From Gracilimonas sp034520725 (lineage in GTDB: Bacteria; Bacteroidota; Rhodothermia; Balneolales; Balneolaceae): a DNA stretch of 64,000 nt. The translations under genes were made by a program, and so were the position numbers. How positions within the stretch are numbered: position 1 is the first letter of the stretch; each line of letters opens with the position of its first letter. The DNA is taken from assembly GCA_034520725.1 (NCBI GenBank), contig JAXHNH010000016.1:73593-137592 (forward strand), in the 5' to 3' direction. Shown here piece after piece: positions 29,165 through 37,229 of this stretch. The notes beneath the pieces were generated by a model. The model was not told the origin of the DNA. It did no database searches and saw nothing but the letters and a program-made list of their open reading frames with translations.

Positions 29165-30443
29165 ATTGATCCAGTTTTCTGTAAAGAGTTCTTTCGCTGA
29201 CACCCAGTGTTTCTGAGGCTTTTCTGCGGTTTCCGTCAAATCGTTGCAAAGCTTGTTGTATCAGAAACTTTTCTGCCTCTTCAATAGATGGTATCTCATC
29301 ATTCTGAAGAAATCCTGCCAGTTCAGATTCTTCTGTAGCTTCGATCTCTTCATCTTCCGGCATGGACTGCATGCCCAAAGTTGCATGATCACTCAGATTG
29401 ATATTCACGCCCGAGACATCTGTTTTATCCACTTCTTCTTTGACAGAAGGAGGTAAAGCTTTTAAATTTTTTGCTGAAAAAGACGAGTATAAAAAGTTAG
29501 CAAACATCTTTTTTACGTCTGCAATATCATTCCGTAATTCAACCAAAGCACGGTAGACCAATTCCCGGTCTTTTTTATCCAGGGGTTCATCCTTCTCGTA
29601 GGAACTGCTTTCACGATTATTTTGTGCAACCATGGGTAAATTATCTGCACTACCCTCATGTTGACGTCCCTTAAGGTATTTTTGAAGCTTTATCTTATCG
29701 ATGAATTGTGACTTTTCGAGTACCACAAGCTGTTCTGCCACATTTCGCAGTTCTCTGATATTACCAGGCCAACGGTAAGATATCAGTAATTCCCTTGCTT
29801 CGTCAGAGAATCCCTTAAATACGGAATCATACCGTGAGGAATATTCTTCAACGAATTTTCTGAAGATAGGAATGATATCATCCTGCCGGTCTCTAAGTGG
29901 TGGCAATTTGATCTGAACGGTGTCAAGGCGGTAATAGAGGTCTTCTCTGAAATCACCTTCCTGAACCATTTGCCAGAGATCCTGATGGGTTGCAGCGATA
30001 ACCCGCACATCGGTAGTCTGTATCTTGCTGGAACCAACCCTGAAGAACTCTCCGTTTTCAAGAACCCTGAGTAATTTTACCTGAACATTCTTTGGGGTAT
30101 CACCGATCTCATCAAGAAAAATGGTTCCACCGTCAGCTTTTTCAAAATAGCCTTCCCGGGAAGTTTCAGCTCCTGTGAAAGCACCTTTTTCGTGGCCAAA
30201 TAACTCACTCTCAATAATGCCTTCCGGTATAGCACCACAGTTCACAATAACCAGATTATTACGGCTGCGGTTACTCATGCCGTGAATGGCTCTTGCCGTA
30301 ACGTCTTTTCCAACACCGCTTTCACCTTGAAGGGTAACGGTAATGTCTGTTTTTGCAACCTGCATGATCTTATCGATCACTTGTCGCATGGCTTCAGACT
30401 TCCCCAACAATCCATATTGTTCCTGAAATACTTCTCGATCCAT
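29151..30443 (-). CDS. sigma-54-dependent transcriptional activator without receiver domain
   Basis: 430 residues. The AAA+ domain begins at residue ~12: Walker A GESGVGKD (40-47), GAFTGA loop that contacts sigma-54 (87-92), Walker B GGTIFLDEIGD (105-115), YRWPGNIRELRNVAEQL (~230-246). A ~120-residue Ser- and acid-rich linker follows, then a Fis-type helix-turn-helix (~388-430: NRRKASETLGVSERTLYRKL). There is no receiver, GAF or PAS domain, so activity must be set by expression, a partner, or the linker. Coupled to lptE by overlapping stop and start. Confidence 0.92.
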   Translation of the reverse strand: MDREVFQEQYGLLGKSEAMRQVIDKIMQVAKTDITVTLQGESGVGKDVTARAIHGMSNRSRNNLVIVNCGAIPEGIIESELFGHEKGAFTGAETSREGYFEKADGGTIFLDEIGDTPKNVQVKLLRVLENGEFFRVGSSKIQTTDVRVIAATHQDLWQMVQEGDFREDLYYRLDTVQIKLPPLRDRQDDIIPIFRKFVEEYSSRYDSVFKGFSDEARELLISYRWPGNIRELRNVAEQLVVLEKSQFIDKIKLQKYLKGRQHEGSADNLPMVAQNNRESSSYEKDEPLDKKDRELVYRALVELRNDIADVKKMFANFLYSSFSAKNLKALPPSVKEEVDKTDVSGVNINLSDHATLGMQSMPEDEEIEATEESELAGFLQNDEIPSIEEAEKFLIQQALQRFDGNRRKASETLGVSERTLYRKLDQYGLD

Positions 30444-30584
30444 ATATATTGACTCATGAATACTGAGACCGGTAGTCTATCATCCCGGCCGGCCTCTGAT
30501 TTATTTACTGACAGATTGACGTAAGTTAAGGATTCTTATCTTAGTAAGTAAATCTAAACTCTAGTATAAATGTGATCAGTCTTT

Positions 30585-31064
30585 TTACTTGATCAGTTCA
30601 GTGGCATGCTCTACCGGAATCTGCCGTGTCTCCTTAAAGCTTGAAAGAACAAGATTGGAGCGGGTTTTACTGACCCCTTCCCAGGATTGAATTTTTGAAA
30701 GAAGAGCTTCGAATGAACCGGTATTCTTGGTTCTTACTTTAAGGAAGTGTGAGCCATCGCCGGTAATGGAATGGCACTCGAGGATCTCAACTTCGTTAGC
30801 AGCTTGTTCAACAAAGTTGGTATAGTTCTCAGAACCATCTACCTGAACAAAAATGAAGGCAGTGATATCGAAGTGAAATTTTTTGCTGTTAAGGATCGCT
30901 TTATAACCTTCTATCAGGCCACGTTCTTCCAGCTTTTTCATGCGCTCTGAAACAGAGGGTACAGATAAATTCACGATCTCTGCAATGGTATTGCGCTGTG
31001 CTCTTCCGTGTTCCTGAAGGTGATTCAGGATCGCAATGTCGGTATCGTCTAACAAATGGCTCAT
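30585..31064 (-). CDS. Lrp/AsnC-family transcriptional regulator
   Basis: 159 residues, ATG 31064. N-terminal winged HTH (LDDTDIAILNHLQEHGRAQRNTIAEIVNLSVPSVSERMKKLEERGLIEGYKAIL) and C-terminal RAM effector-binding domain from ~75 (FIFVQVDGSENY; ECHSITGDGSHFLKVRT). Usually senses an amino acid. It has its own transcription unit between the sigma-54 activator and divergent serS; target unknown. Confidence 0.93.
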   Translation of the reverse strand: MSHLLDDTDIAILNHLQEHGRAQRNTIAEIVNLSVPSVSERMKKLEERGLIEGYKAILNSKKFHFDITAFIFVQVDGSENYTNFVEQAANEVEILECHSITGDGSHFLKVRTKNTGSFEALLSKIQSWEGVSKTRSNLVLSSFKETRQIPVEHATELIK

Positions 31065-31212
31065 TTTTATTGGATTTTAGCCTTAAAATACTTTGGAGGA
31101 TCAATGATAACCTTAATTATTTAGGTAGTCAATCATAAAAGCGCTTCCAGATTTTATTCAGCTAAACTGACCGCTGAGCTAAAAAAGGTGCGATATAAAA
31201 TGGAATACCTCT

Positions 31213-31220
31213 TATCTTTG
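31213..31220 (+). promoter_or_regulatory. candidate -7 promoter element of serS
   Basis: TATCTTTG is an exact match to the Bacteroidota TAnnTTTG element, 30 nt before the serS ATG. No clear -33 TTTG at the right distance. Confidence 0.5.
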
Positions 31221-31250
31221 TGAAAAATCAATTACAAAGAATAACAGGCA

Positions 31251-32519
31251 ATGCTCGACATTAACTTTATCAGAGATAACAAGGAAACGGTAGAAAAAGC
31301 GATCATCGACAAGGGAGAAAAGGATACTTCCATAGTTGAAAAAGTGCTGACGGCTGATGAAAAATGGAGAGCAAAGGTTCATGAAGGTGATCAGCTTAGA
31401 AGTGAAAGTAACACAAAATCTTCCAAAATCGGTCAGTTGATGGGGCAGGGTAAGAAAGAGGAAGCTCAGGCTATCATCAAGGAAACATCTGCCATGAAAG
31501 AGCAGATCAAAGACATTGATGAGGATGTAAAAACTCTACGCAAAGAACGTGATGACCTTTTACTCAGAATTCCTAACGTACCGCATCCAAGTGTGCCTGT
31601 TGGAGTAACTGAGGATGATAATGAAACATTTAAATCCTGGGGTGAACCCGATGAAAGGGAGTGGCTCAAACCTCACTGGGAATTGACCGAGCGTCATGGC
31701 TGGGTCGATTTTGAACGCGGTGTGAAAGTGACCGGAGCAGGATTTCCATTTTATGTAGGACCAGTAGCGCAACTGCAGCGGGCTTTGATCAACTACTTCA
31801 TAAACGAGGCGGTAAAAAATGATTACACTGAAATGCAGGCACCGTATTTTGTGAATGAAGATTCTGCAAGAGGCACCGGACAGATCCCCGATAAAGAAGA
31901 TATGATGTATGTTATTCCGCGGGATGAATTCTTTACTATCCCCACGGCTGAAGTTCCGGTAACTAATTTTCACAGAGATGAGATCCTTGAGTTGAAAGAG
32001 ATTCCCAAGAAATACGTCTGCCATACTCCATGCTGGAGACGTGAGGCCGGTTCCTACGGGAAGGATGTACGCGGGTTGAATAGATTGCATCAGTTCGATA
32101 AGGTTGAATTGGTCAAGATGGTGAAACCTGAAAACTCTTATGATGAACTCGAAAGCCTGCGTGAGCATGCTGAAGGATTACTTGAGGCCCTTGAGCTTCC
32201 TTACCGCACACTGCTGATGTGTACCGGTGATATGGGATTTACCCAGAGTAAGAAATATGATCTTGAGGTTTGGAGTCCGGGACAAAAACGCTGGCTGGAA
32301 GTCAGCTCATGCTCCAACTTTGAAAGTTTTCAGGCCAGAAGAATGCAGTTACGATACAGAAAAGGAGAGAAAGATATTGAGATCGTTCATACCCTCAATG
32401 GTTCCGGTCTTGCACTGCCAAGGGTAGTATCTGCTATACTGGAAGCGTATCAGGAAGAAAATGGACGGGTAAGGGTTCCGGAAGTGCTGAAACCATTTTT
32501 TGACCGGGATCACCTGTAA
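31251..32519 (+). CDS. serS: seryl-tRNA synthetase
   Basis: Charges tRNA-Ser (and tRNA-Sec where present). 422 residues, full length. N-terminal coiled-coil arm (~30-110), then class II motifs: YFVNEDSARGTGQIPDKEDMMY, TAEVPVTNFHRDEIL, motif 2 CHTPCWRREAGSYGKDVRGLNRLHQFDKVE and motif 3 LNGSGLALPRVVSAILEAYQ. Monocistronic appearance, divergent from the Lrp gene. Confidence 0.98.
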   Translation: MLDINFIRDNKETVEKAIIDKGEKDTSIVEKVLTADEKWRAKVHEGDQLRSESNTKSSKIGQLMGQGKKEEAQAIIKETSAMKEQIKDIDEDVKTLRKERDDLLLRIPNVPHPSVPVGVTEDDNETFKSWGEPDEREWLKPHWELTERHGWVDFERGVKVTGAGFPFYVGPVAQLQRALINYFINEAVKNDYTEMQAPYFVNEDSARGTGQIPDKEDMMYVIPRDEFFTIPTAEVPVTNFHRDEILELKEIPKKYVCHTPCWRREAGSYGKDVRGLNRLHQFDKVELVKMVKPENSYDELESLREHAEGLLEALELPYRTLLMCTGDMGFTQSKKYDLEVWSPGQKRWLEVSSCSNFESFQARRMQLRYRKGEKDIEIVHTLNGSGLALPRVVSAILEAYQEENGRVRVPEVLKPFFDRDHL

Positions 32520-32567
32520 ATCAATGCAAAATTGATGTGATCTCTGGGCTTTTACCGACCAAATCTA

Positions 32568-32597
32568 TTTGATTTGCGGAAGGAAATGTTATTTTGG
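32568..32597 (+). promoter_or_regulatory. candidate promoter of the S9 peptidase gene
   Basis: TTTG (32568-32571), 18-nt spacer, TATTTTGG (32590-32597), a near match to TTTG/TAnnTTTG, 31 nt before the ATG. Confidence 0.4.
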
Positions 32598-32628
32598 GGG
32601 CGAATTTTAATAACCTCGGAATTTCATA

Positions 32629-34647
32629 ATGAAAAAGTCACTTCTTTTTTTCCTACTCCTGATAATTGGTTTACCCGCCATTGCTCAAAAAAGAGCAATG
32701 ACCACCGATGATTATCTCAACATGGTCAATTTACGATCTCCTATTATTTCACCGGATGGAGAGTTAGTGATTTTTGGAAAAGCCACTTTGAACTGGGATG
32801 ACAACAAGTATGAGACCAAATATTATCGCATTTCATCTGAAGGTGAGGATGAGTATCAATACTTAGGTAAAGAGGGAGGAAGTGATCTTAAGTTTTCTCC
32901 TGATGGAAAGTACTTGTCTTTGAAAAGAAGCGTTGATGGTAAATCTCAGATCTTTTTACTGCCAACTGCAGGGGGTGAGGCCGTTCAGTTAACTGAGCAT
33001 AAGAGCAGCGTTGGGTCCTATGAATGGTCAGATGATAGTAAGAATATTTATTTCAAATCGGATGTACCAAAGTCTAAGGAAGAGGAAAAGGAATACGAAG
33101 CCGGTTATGATCATTATTATGTAGATGAGGCTCCACATGGGCAGCAGGAAGGAGAGTGGAGTCACGTGTGGAAGTTTGTGGTGGATTCTAAAGAGGAAAC
33201 TAAACTTACCCATGATGAGCACATAGTTGGTGATTTCAAGGTTTCACCGGATGAGGAAAAGCTGCTCTATACGGCCCGATTTGAAAACAGACGTAATCAG
33301 GGTAACAAATCTGAGATCTTTCTTCTTCCGATCGGTGACTCTGTTTCAGTTCAACTGACTGATAATAATGCTCCTGAAAATAGTTTGACCTGGCTGCCTG
33401 ATAACGAGCATTTCATCTACAGTGCTCCGGATGATGAAGAACATGAACTGAGACAAGACAAGCTGTGGAAGATGAACTCTTCAAATAAGCAGTATGAGAT
33501 GATTTCAGAGAGTTTTAATGGAGATATGAGAGGTTATCATTTATCAACTAACGGAGAGACACTGTACTTCAGCGGTACAGTCAAAACTAACACCAATCTG
33601 TTTTCTTTGAATATAGAAGATGGTGAAGTGACACAACATACCGACATATCCGGAACGTTAAGAGTGGCAGATTTTGACAAAGACAGATCCACCGTTCTTT
33701 TTACGCAAGAAGATGTTGCGACTCCAACTGATTTGTACGCAGCAGATCTAAACCAGCTAAATGATCCAACCCGCCTCACTGATCTGAATCCTTTGGTACA
33801 AGACAGTCTGATCCTTGCAGACCATGAAGTGATCACATGGAAAAGCAGCGATGGTCTGGACATCGAGGGAATTAAGTATCTGCCACCTGATTTAGAGAAC
33901 AACCAAAAAGCGCCTTTTTTACTGCATATTCATGGTGGTCCGGCCGGCGTATTTACGAACTCATTCTCAGCCCGATACCATGTTTGGGCCGGATTGGGTT
34001 ATGTTCAACTGGCACCTAATGTACGTGGAAGTACAGCCTATGGAGATGACTTCCTGAGAGGAAATATGCAAGATATCGGTGATGGTGATTATCAGGATCT
34101 AATGACCGGAGTTGATAAATTAGTAAACGAAGGTCAGGTAGATGCAAATAAAATGGCTGTAAGAGGCTGGAGCTATGGAGGCATTCTTGGTGGAACTGTG
34201 ATAACCAAAACAGATCGTTTTAAAGCCGCTTCACTCGGAGCGATGGTATCTGACTGGTCTTCAGAATACGCACTTGGCTTTAATTACGACATCCGTTTGT
34301 GGTATATAGGCGGTGAACCGTGGACCAATCCCGAAGATTACCGCATGCGTTCTCCTGCAACTCATGCTGCGGAAGTTACTACACCAACTCTGTTTCTTCA
34401 TGGAGCAAATGACAGGGTGGATACCCCTGAACAAAGCATGATCTTCTTCACGTACCTGCAGGATATTGGTAAGGTTGATACCCGTTACGTGTATTTTAAG
34501 CGTGAAGGGCATGGTTTTCGAGAACCACGAAATCAGCGAACCCGTGATATTGAAGAGATCAAGTGGATCCAAAAATATACCTTGGGTAAAGAATGGACGC
34601 CATGGGAAAGAGCAAAGGAAAGTAAAGAAGAAGAAAAACCTGAATAA
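32629..34647 (+). CDS. secreted S9-family prolyl oligopeptidase-like peptidase
   Basis: 672 residues. Sec signal peptide (MKKSLLFFLLLIIGLPAIA), so periplasmic or exported. Residues ~25-400 are WD40-like propeller repeats (ISPDGELVIFGK; FSPDGKYLSLKR; VSPDEEKLLYTARF). The alpha/beta-hydrolase domain begins near 415 with LLHIHGGPAGVF. Triad: Ser515 in GWSYGG, Asp595 in HGANDRVDTPEQS, His628 in REGHGF. Family members release dipeptides or acyl-amino acids from small peptides. Single-gene unit with a terminator. Confidence 0.93.
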   Translation: MKKSLLFFLLLIIGLPAIAQKRAMTTDDYLNMVNLRSPIISPDGELVIFGKATLNWDDNKYETKYYRISSEGEDEYQYLGKEGGSDLKFSPDGKYLSLKRSVDGKSQIFLLPTAGGEAVQLTEHKSSVGSYEWSDDSKNIYFKSDVPKSKEEEKEYEAGYDHYYVDEAPHGQQEGEWSHVWKFVVDSKEETKLTHDEHIVGDFKVSPDEEKLLYTARFENRRNQGNKSEIFLLPIGDSVSVQLTDNNAPENSLTWLPDNEHFIYSAPDDEEHELRQDKLWKMNSSNKQYEMISESFNGDMRGYHLSTNGETLYFSGTVKTNTNLFSLNIEDGEVTQHTDISGTLRVADFDKDRSTVLFTQEDVATPTDLYAADLNQLNDPTRLTDLNPLVQDSLILADHEVITWKSSDGLDIEGIKYLPPDLENNQKAPFLLHIHGGPAGVFTNSFSARYHVWAGLGYVQLAPNVRGSTAYGDDFLRGNMQDIGDGDYQDLMTGVDKLVNEGQVDANKMAVRGWSYGGILGGTVITKTDRFKAASLGAMVSDWSSEYALGFNYDIRLWYIGGEPWTNPEDYRMRSPATHAAEVTTPTLFLHGANDRVDTPEQSMIFFTYLQDIGKVDTRYVYFKREGHGFREPRNQRTRDIEEIKWIQKYTLGKEWTPWERAKESKEEEKPE

Positions 34648-34684
34648 CCTGTTAAGTCTTTTTGATAAACCCTGATTTTATACG

Positions 34685-34718
34685 AAAGTCCCTGTAAGAA
34701 AACTGCAGGGACTTTTTT
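34685..34718 (+). terminator. rho-independent terminator of the S9 peptidase gene
   Basis: 10-bp stem (AAAGTCCCTG / CAGGGACTTT), 11-nt loop, T-run. 37 nt after the stop. Confidence 0.85.
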
Positions 34719-34735
34719 AATTCAAAGAAGACAGA

Positions 34736-34936
34736 TTACTTCTTTTTTGAGAGCCAAATAACACCCCATACGATTCCAACCAAAGCTAAAGCCAAACCGA
34801 ATCCTCCCAGAAAAGCATACAGCAGATAAGGGATAATAAGACTAATCACAATTCCTGTAATGGCTTTAAGCGGAGCTGCAGCTATTGCTGATGCTCCAAT
34901 TAATGAATTGAAAAGTCGGGCCAATCGGGTAAACAT
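34736..34936 (-). CDS. small membrane protein
   Basis: 66 residues. Two hydrophobic segments (~24-42 and ~44-62) separated by a Gly pair, Arg-rich N-terminus (MFTRLARLF) and KKK end. No known family. The downstream side is the bidirectional T/A-rich flank of the 34685 hairpin. Coding status rests on codon-like composition and a sensible two-helix topology only. Confidence 0.5.
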   Translation of the reverse strand: MFTRLARLFNSLIGASAIAAAPLKAITGIVISLIIPYLLYAFLGGFGLALALVGIVWGVIWLSKKK

Positions 34937-35081
34937 GATTCACGCAATTAATTTAATTTTGATTGAATACGGCCAACGGCTCTAAAAGATTCAATTAGTC
35001 TAGGAGTGATTGAGTAATAAATGAAAAAGTGAAAGTATAAATGAAGTTGTTAAGGATCACCTTATCACTCATCACTACTTA

Positions 35082-36071
35082 CTAAGCTACCGCGTGAATT
35101 TCAGTCTCATCAAAGTTAAGAAGTAATTCAAGAATTGGCTGCATCTCATCATGTTCCATCAGCTCCATGCGAAGTTTTTTGCCATTTCGGACTCCTTTCA
35201 GGTATTGTCCATAATGTTTTTTCATGATGATAACCCCGTAGCGCTCCCCGTGCTGTTGAACCGAAAGCCTGAGTTGCTCGGCACATAATTCCACACGTTG
35301 CTTAACGGTTGGTTCCGGAAGTAGTTCTCCGCTTTGCAGGTAATGTTGAGTCTGTTCAAATATCCATGGATTTCCAATTGCACCGCGACCGATCATAACA
35401 CCATCCACACCGGTTTCTTCAAACATCTTCTTGGCAAGTTCAGGTGAAGTGACATCTCCATTCCCAATGATGGGGATTTCCAAGCCGGGTGTATTTTTGA
35501 GTTTCTTAAGCCATTCCCAGCGGGCATCACCTTTATACTTTTGAGCTCTCGTTCTTGCGTGAACTGTGAGGGCTTTTACACCAAGCTTCTGCAGCATCAA
35601 TGCAACTTCCTGAATCTTTATGGTATTGTCATCCCAGCCCAGTCGCGTTTTGACGGTAACCGGTCGGTCTTTTACAGCATCTACCACGGTTCCTGCCATG
35701 CGTTCCATCATGCTAAGGTCTTTGAGGCAACCAGCACCGGCGCCTTTTTTTACGATCTTGTATACGGGGCAACCGAAGTTAATATCTACCAGATCAGGGT
35801 TTTGCCCCACAGCCACTTTTGCAGCACCTTCCATAGCTTCTTCACGACCACCAAAGATCTGAACACCAAAAGGTCGTTCCATCTCATCAAAATCCATTTT
35901 TTGCATGGCAATGTCAGAATCGCGGATAATGGCTTCAGAACTTATGAATTCTGTGAATACAATATCGGCCCCTTTTCGGCGACATATTTGTCGAAATGGG
36001 GAGTCTGTGACATCCTCCATTGGTGCAAGAAACAAGGGTTGATCCGGTAATTCAATGGATCCAATTTTCAT
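35082..36071 (-). CDS. dusB: tRNA-dihydrouridine synthase B
   Basis: FMN-dependent reduction of uridines in the tRNA D-loop. 329 residues: TIM-barrel start LFLAPMEDVTDSPFRQICRR, DINFGCPVYKIVKKGAGAGCL (C101 of the GCP motif in the active site), VTVKTRLGWDD, ALTVHARTRAQKYKGDARW, IPIIGNGDV, GVMIGRGAIGNPWIF, and a short C-terminal helical domain. Preceded by a 144-nt gap that holds the terminator of the LLM gene. Confidence 0.95.
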   Translation of the reverse strand: MKIGSIELPDQPLFLAPMEDVTDSPFRQICRRKGADIVFTEFISSEAIIRDSDIAMQKMDFDEMERPFGVQIFGGREEAMEGAAKVAVGQNPDLVDINFGCPVYKIVKKGAGAGCLKDLSMMERMAGTVVDAVKDRPVTVKTRLGWDDNTIKIQEVALMLQKLGVKALTVHARTRAQKYKGDARWEWLKKLKNTPGLEIPIIGNGDVTSPELAKKMFEETGVDGVMIGRGAIGNPWIFEQTQHYLQSGELLPEPTVKQRVELCAEQLRLSVQQHGERYGVIIMKKHYGQYLKGVRNGKKLRMELMEHDEMQPILELLLNFDETEIHAVA

Positions 36072-36156
36072 AGGTAGATAATAATTTTTCAGTATTTTAA
36101 ATCAGAAATAAAGATAAGGCTTTTCTGAGGTCTTTTTTAGATTGAACTGAATTGAA

Positions 36157-36195
36157 CAAAAAAGACCCCATCAGTTTCACCTGATGAGGCCTGGT
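36157..36195 (-). terminator. terminator of the LLM oxidoreductase gene
   Basis: Read on the minus strand, CCTCATCAG / CTGATGGGG with a 6-nt loop (GTGAAA), followed by TCTTTTTTG. It begins ~20 nt after the stop at 36216. Confidence 0.85.
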
Positions 36196-36215
36196 TTTCG
36201 GGGTACAAAAAAATA

Positions 36216-37220
36216 TTAAACGGCTTTCAAATTCAGTTCTTCCATCACTTCTGTAAACAACCGGTGTGATTTCAATCGTTCCTCGTGATCAAATATGTAA
36301 GAGGCTGTAATGACTTCGTCAACTTTAGTTTGTTCAATAAAGTGAGATAAGTCTTCTTTGATTTTTTTCTTGTCACCCACAAATGAATAAGCAAGCATCT
36401 GCTTCAAAGCCATCTGATGTTGAAACGGTATAACTTCATTGATATTATCCACGGGAGGAGGCAGGGGTTTGCGTTCACCTGTTATCACTCCAACGAACAT
36501 TTGCTTGGTTGAAGTAGACAGGTATTCAGCCTGCTCGGTAGTGTCTGCAACTATCACATTTATACCCGCCATAACATATGGCTCCTTAAGCTGCTTGGAG
36601 GGTTGAAATTCTTCTCTGTAGATCTTAATAGCATTCATGAGTTGCTGAGGGGCGAAGTGACTGGCAAATGCATAGGGCAGTCCCAGTTTTGCAGCAAGGT
36701 GTGCACTGTCTGTGCTGGAGCCTAAGATCCATAGTGGTATCTTAGTTCCCTCACCTGGGAACGCTCTGACCTTACTCTCAGCATTTTCACTGGACAAATA
36801 TTTTTGAAGCTGATCTACGTTCTTGGGAAAGTTATAGACTTCCTTCATACGGTCAGGTCGTATAGCGTGAGCTGTGGTTTGATCGGTTCCCGGTGCACGA
36901 CCTAAACCCAGATCAATACGTCCCGGATACATGGTTGCTAAGGTTCCAAAATGTTCGGCAATGATATATGGGGAATGATTGGGCAGCATAATGCCACCGG
37001 AACCAATTCTGATTGTCGAAGTCGCCTCAGCCATATGTCCTAACAGGACAGAAGTAGCTGAACTTGCAATATGCTCCATATTGTGGTGTTCAGCCATCCA
37101 AAAGCGATTGTAGCCAAGATCTTCTGCATGAACAGCCAGATCCCGGCTTCGCTCAATGGCTTCTTTGGGATCACTGCCTTTCGTAACTATGGCCAGATCT
37201 AAAATTGAATAAGGAATCAT
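36216..37220 (-). CDS. LLM-class (luciferase-like) flavin-dependent oxidoreductase
   Basis: 334 residues, bacterial luciferase-like TIM barrel of the YhbW/group 1 type: LDLAIVTKGSDPKEAI, LGYNRFWMAEHHNMEHIASSATSVLLGHMAE, RIGSGGIMLPNHSPYIIAEHFGTL, GRIDLGLGRAPGTDQ, IPLWILGSSTDSAHLAAKLGLPYAFASHF. Uses FMN or F420; substrate unknown. It starts 9 nt downstream of the RND permease gene, so it is probably the last gene of the efflux operon, although the link in function is not obvious. Confidence 0.9.
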   Translation of the reverse strand: MIPYSILDLAIVTKGSDPKEAIERSRDLAVHAEDLGYNRFWMAEHHNMEHIASSATSVLLGHMAEATSTIRIGSGGIMLPNHSPYIIAEHFGTLATMYPGRIDLGLGRAPGTDQTTAHAIRPDRMKEVYNFPKNVDQLQKYLSSENAESKVRAFPGEGTKIPLWILGSSTDSAHLAAKLGLPYAFASHFAPQQLMNAIKIYREEFQPSKQLKEPYVMAGINVIVADTTEQAEYLSTSTKQMFVGVITGERKPLPPPVDNINEVIPFQHQMALKQMLAYSFVGDKKKIKEDLSHFIEQTKVDEVITASYIFDHEERLKSHRLFTEVMEELNLKAV

Positions 37221-37229
37221 AAATTGATT

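Noticed and set aside
29164..29239. Longer LptE start upstream of 29164
   Set aside because: It would put a hydrophilic 25-residue leader before the signal peptide and deepen the overlap with the sigma-54 activator gene.
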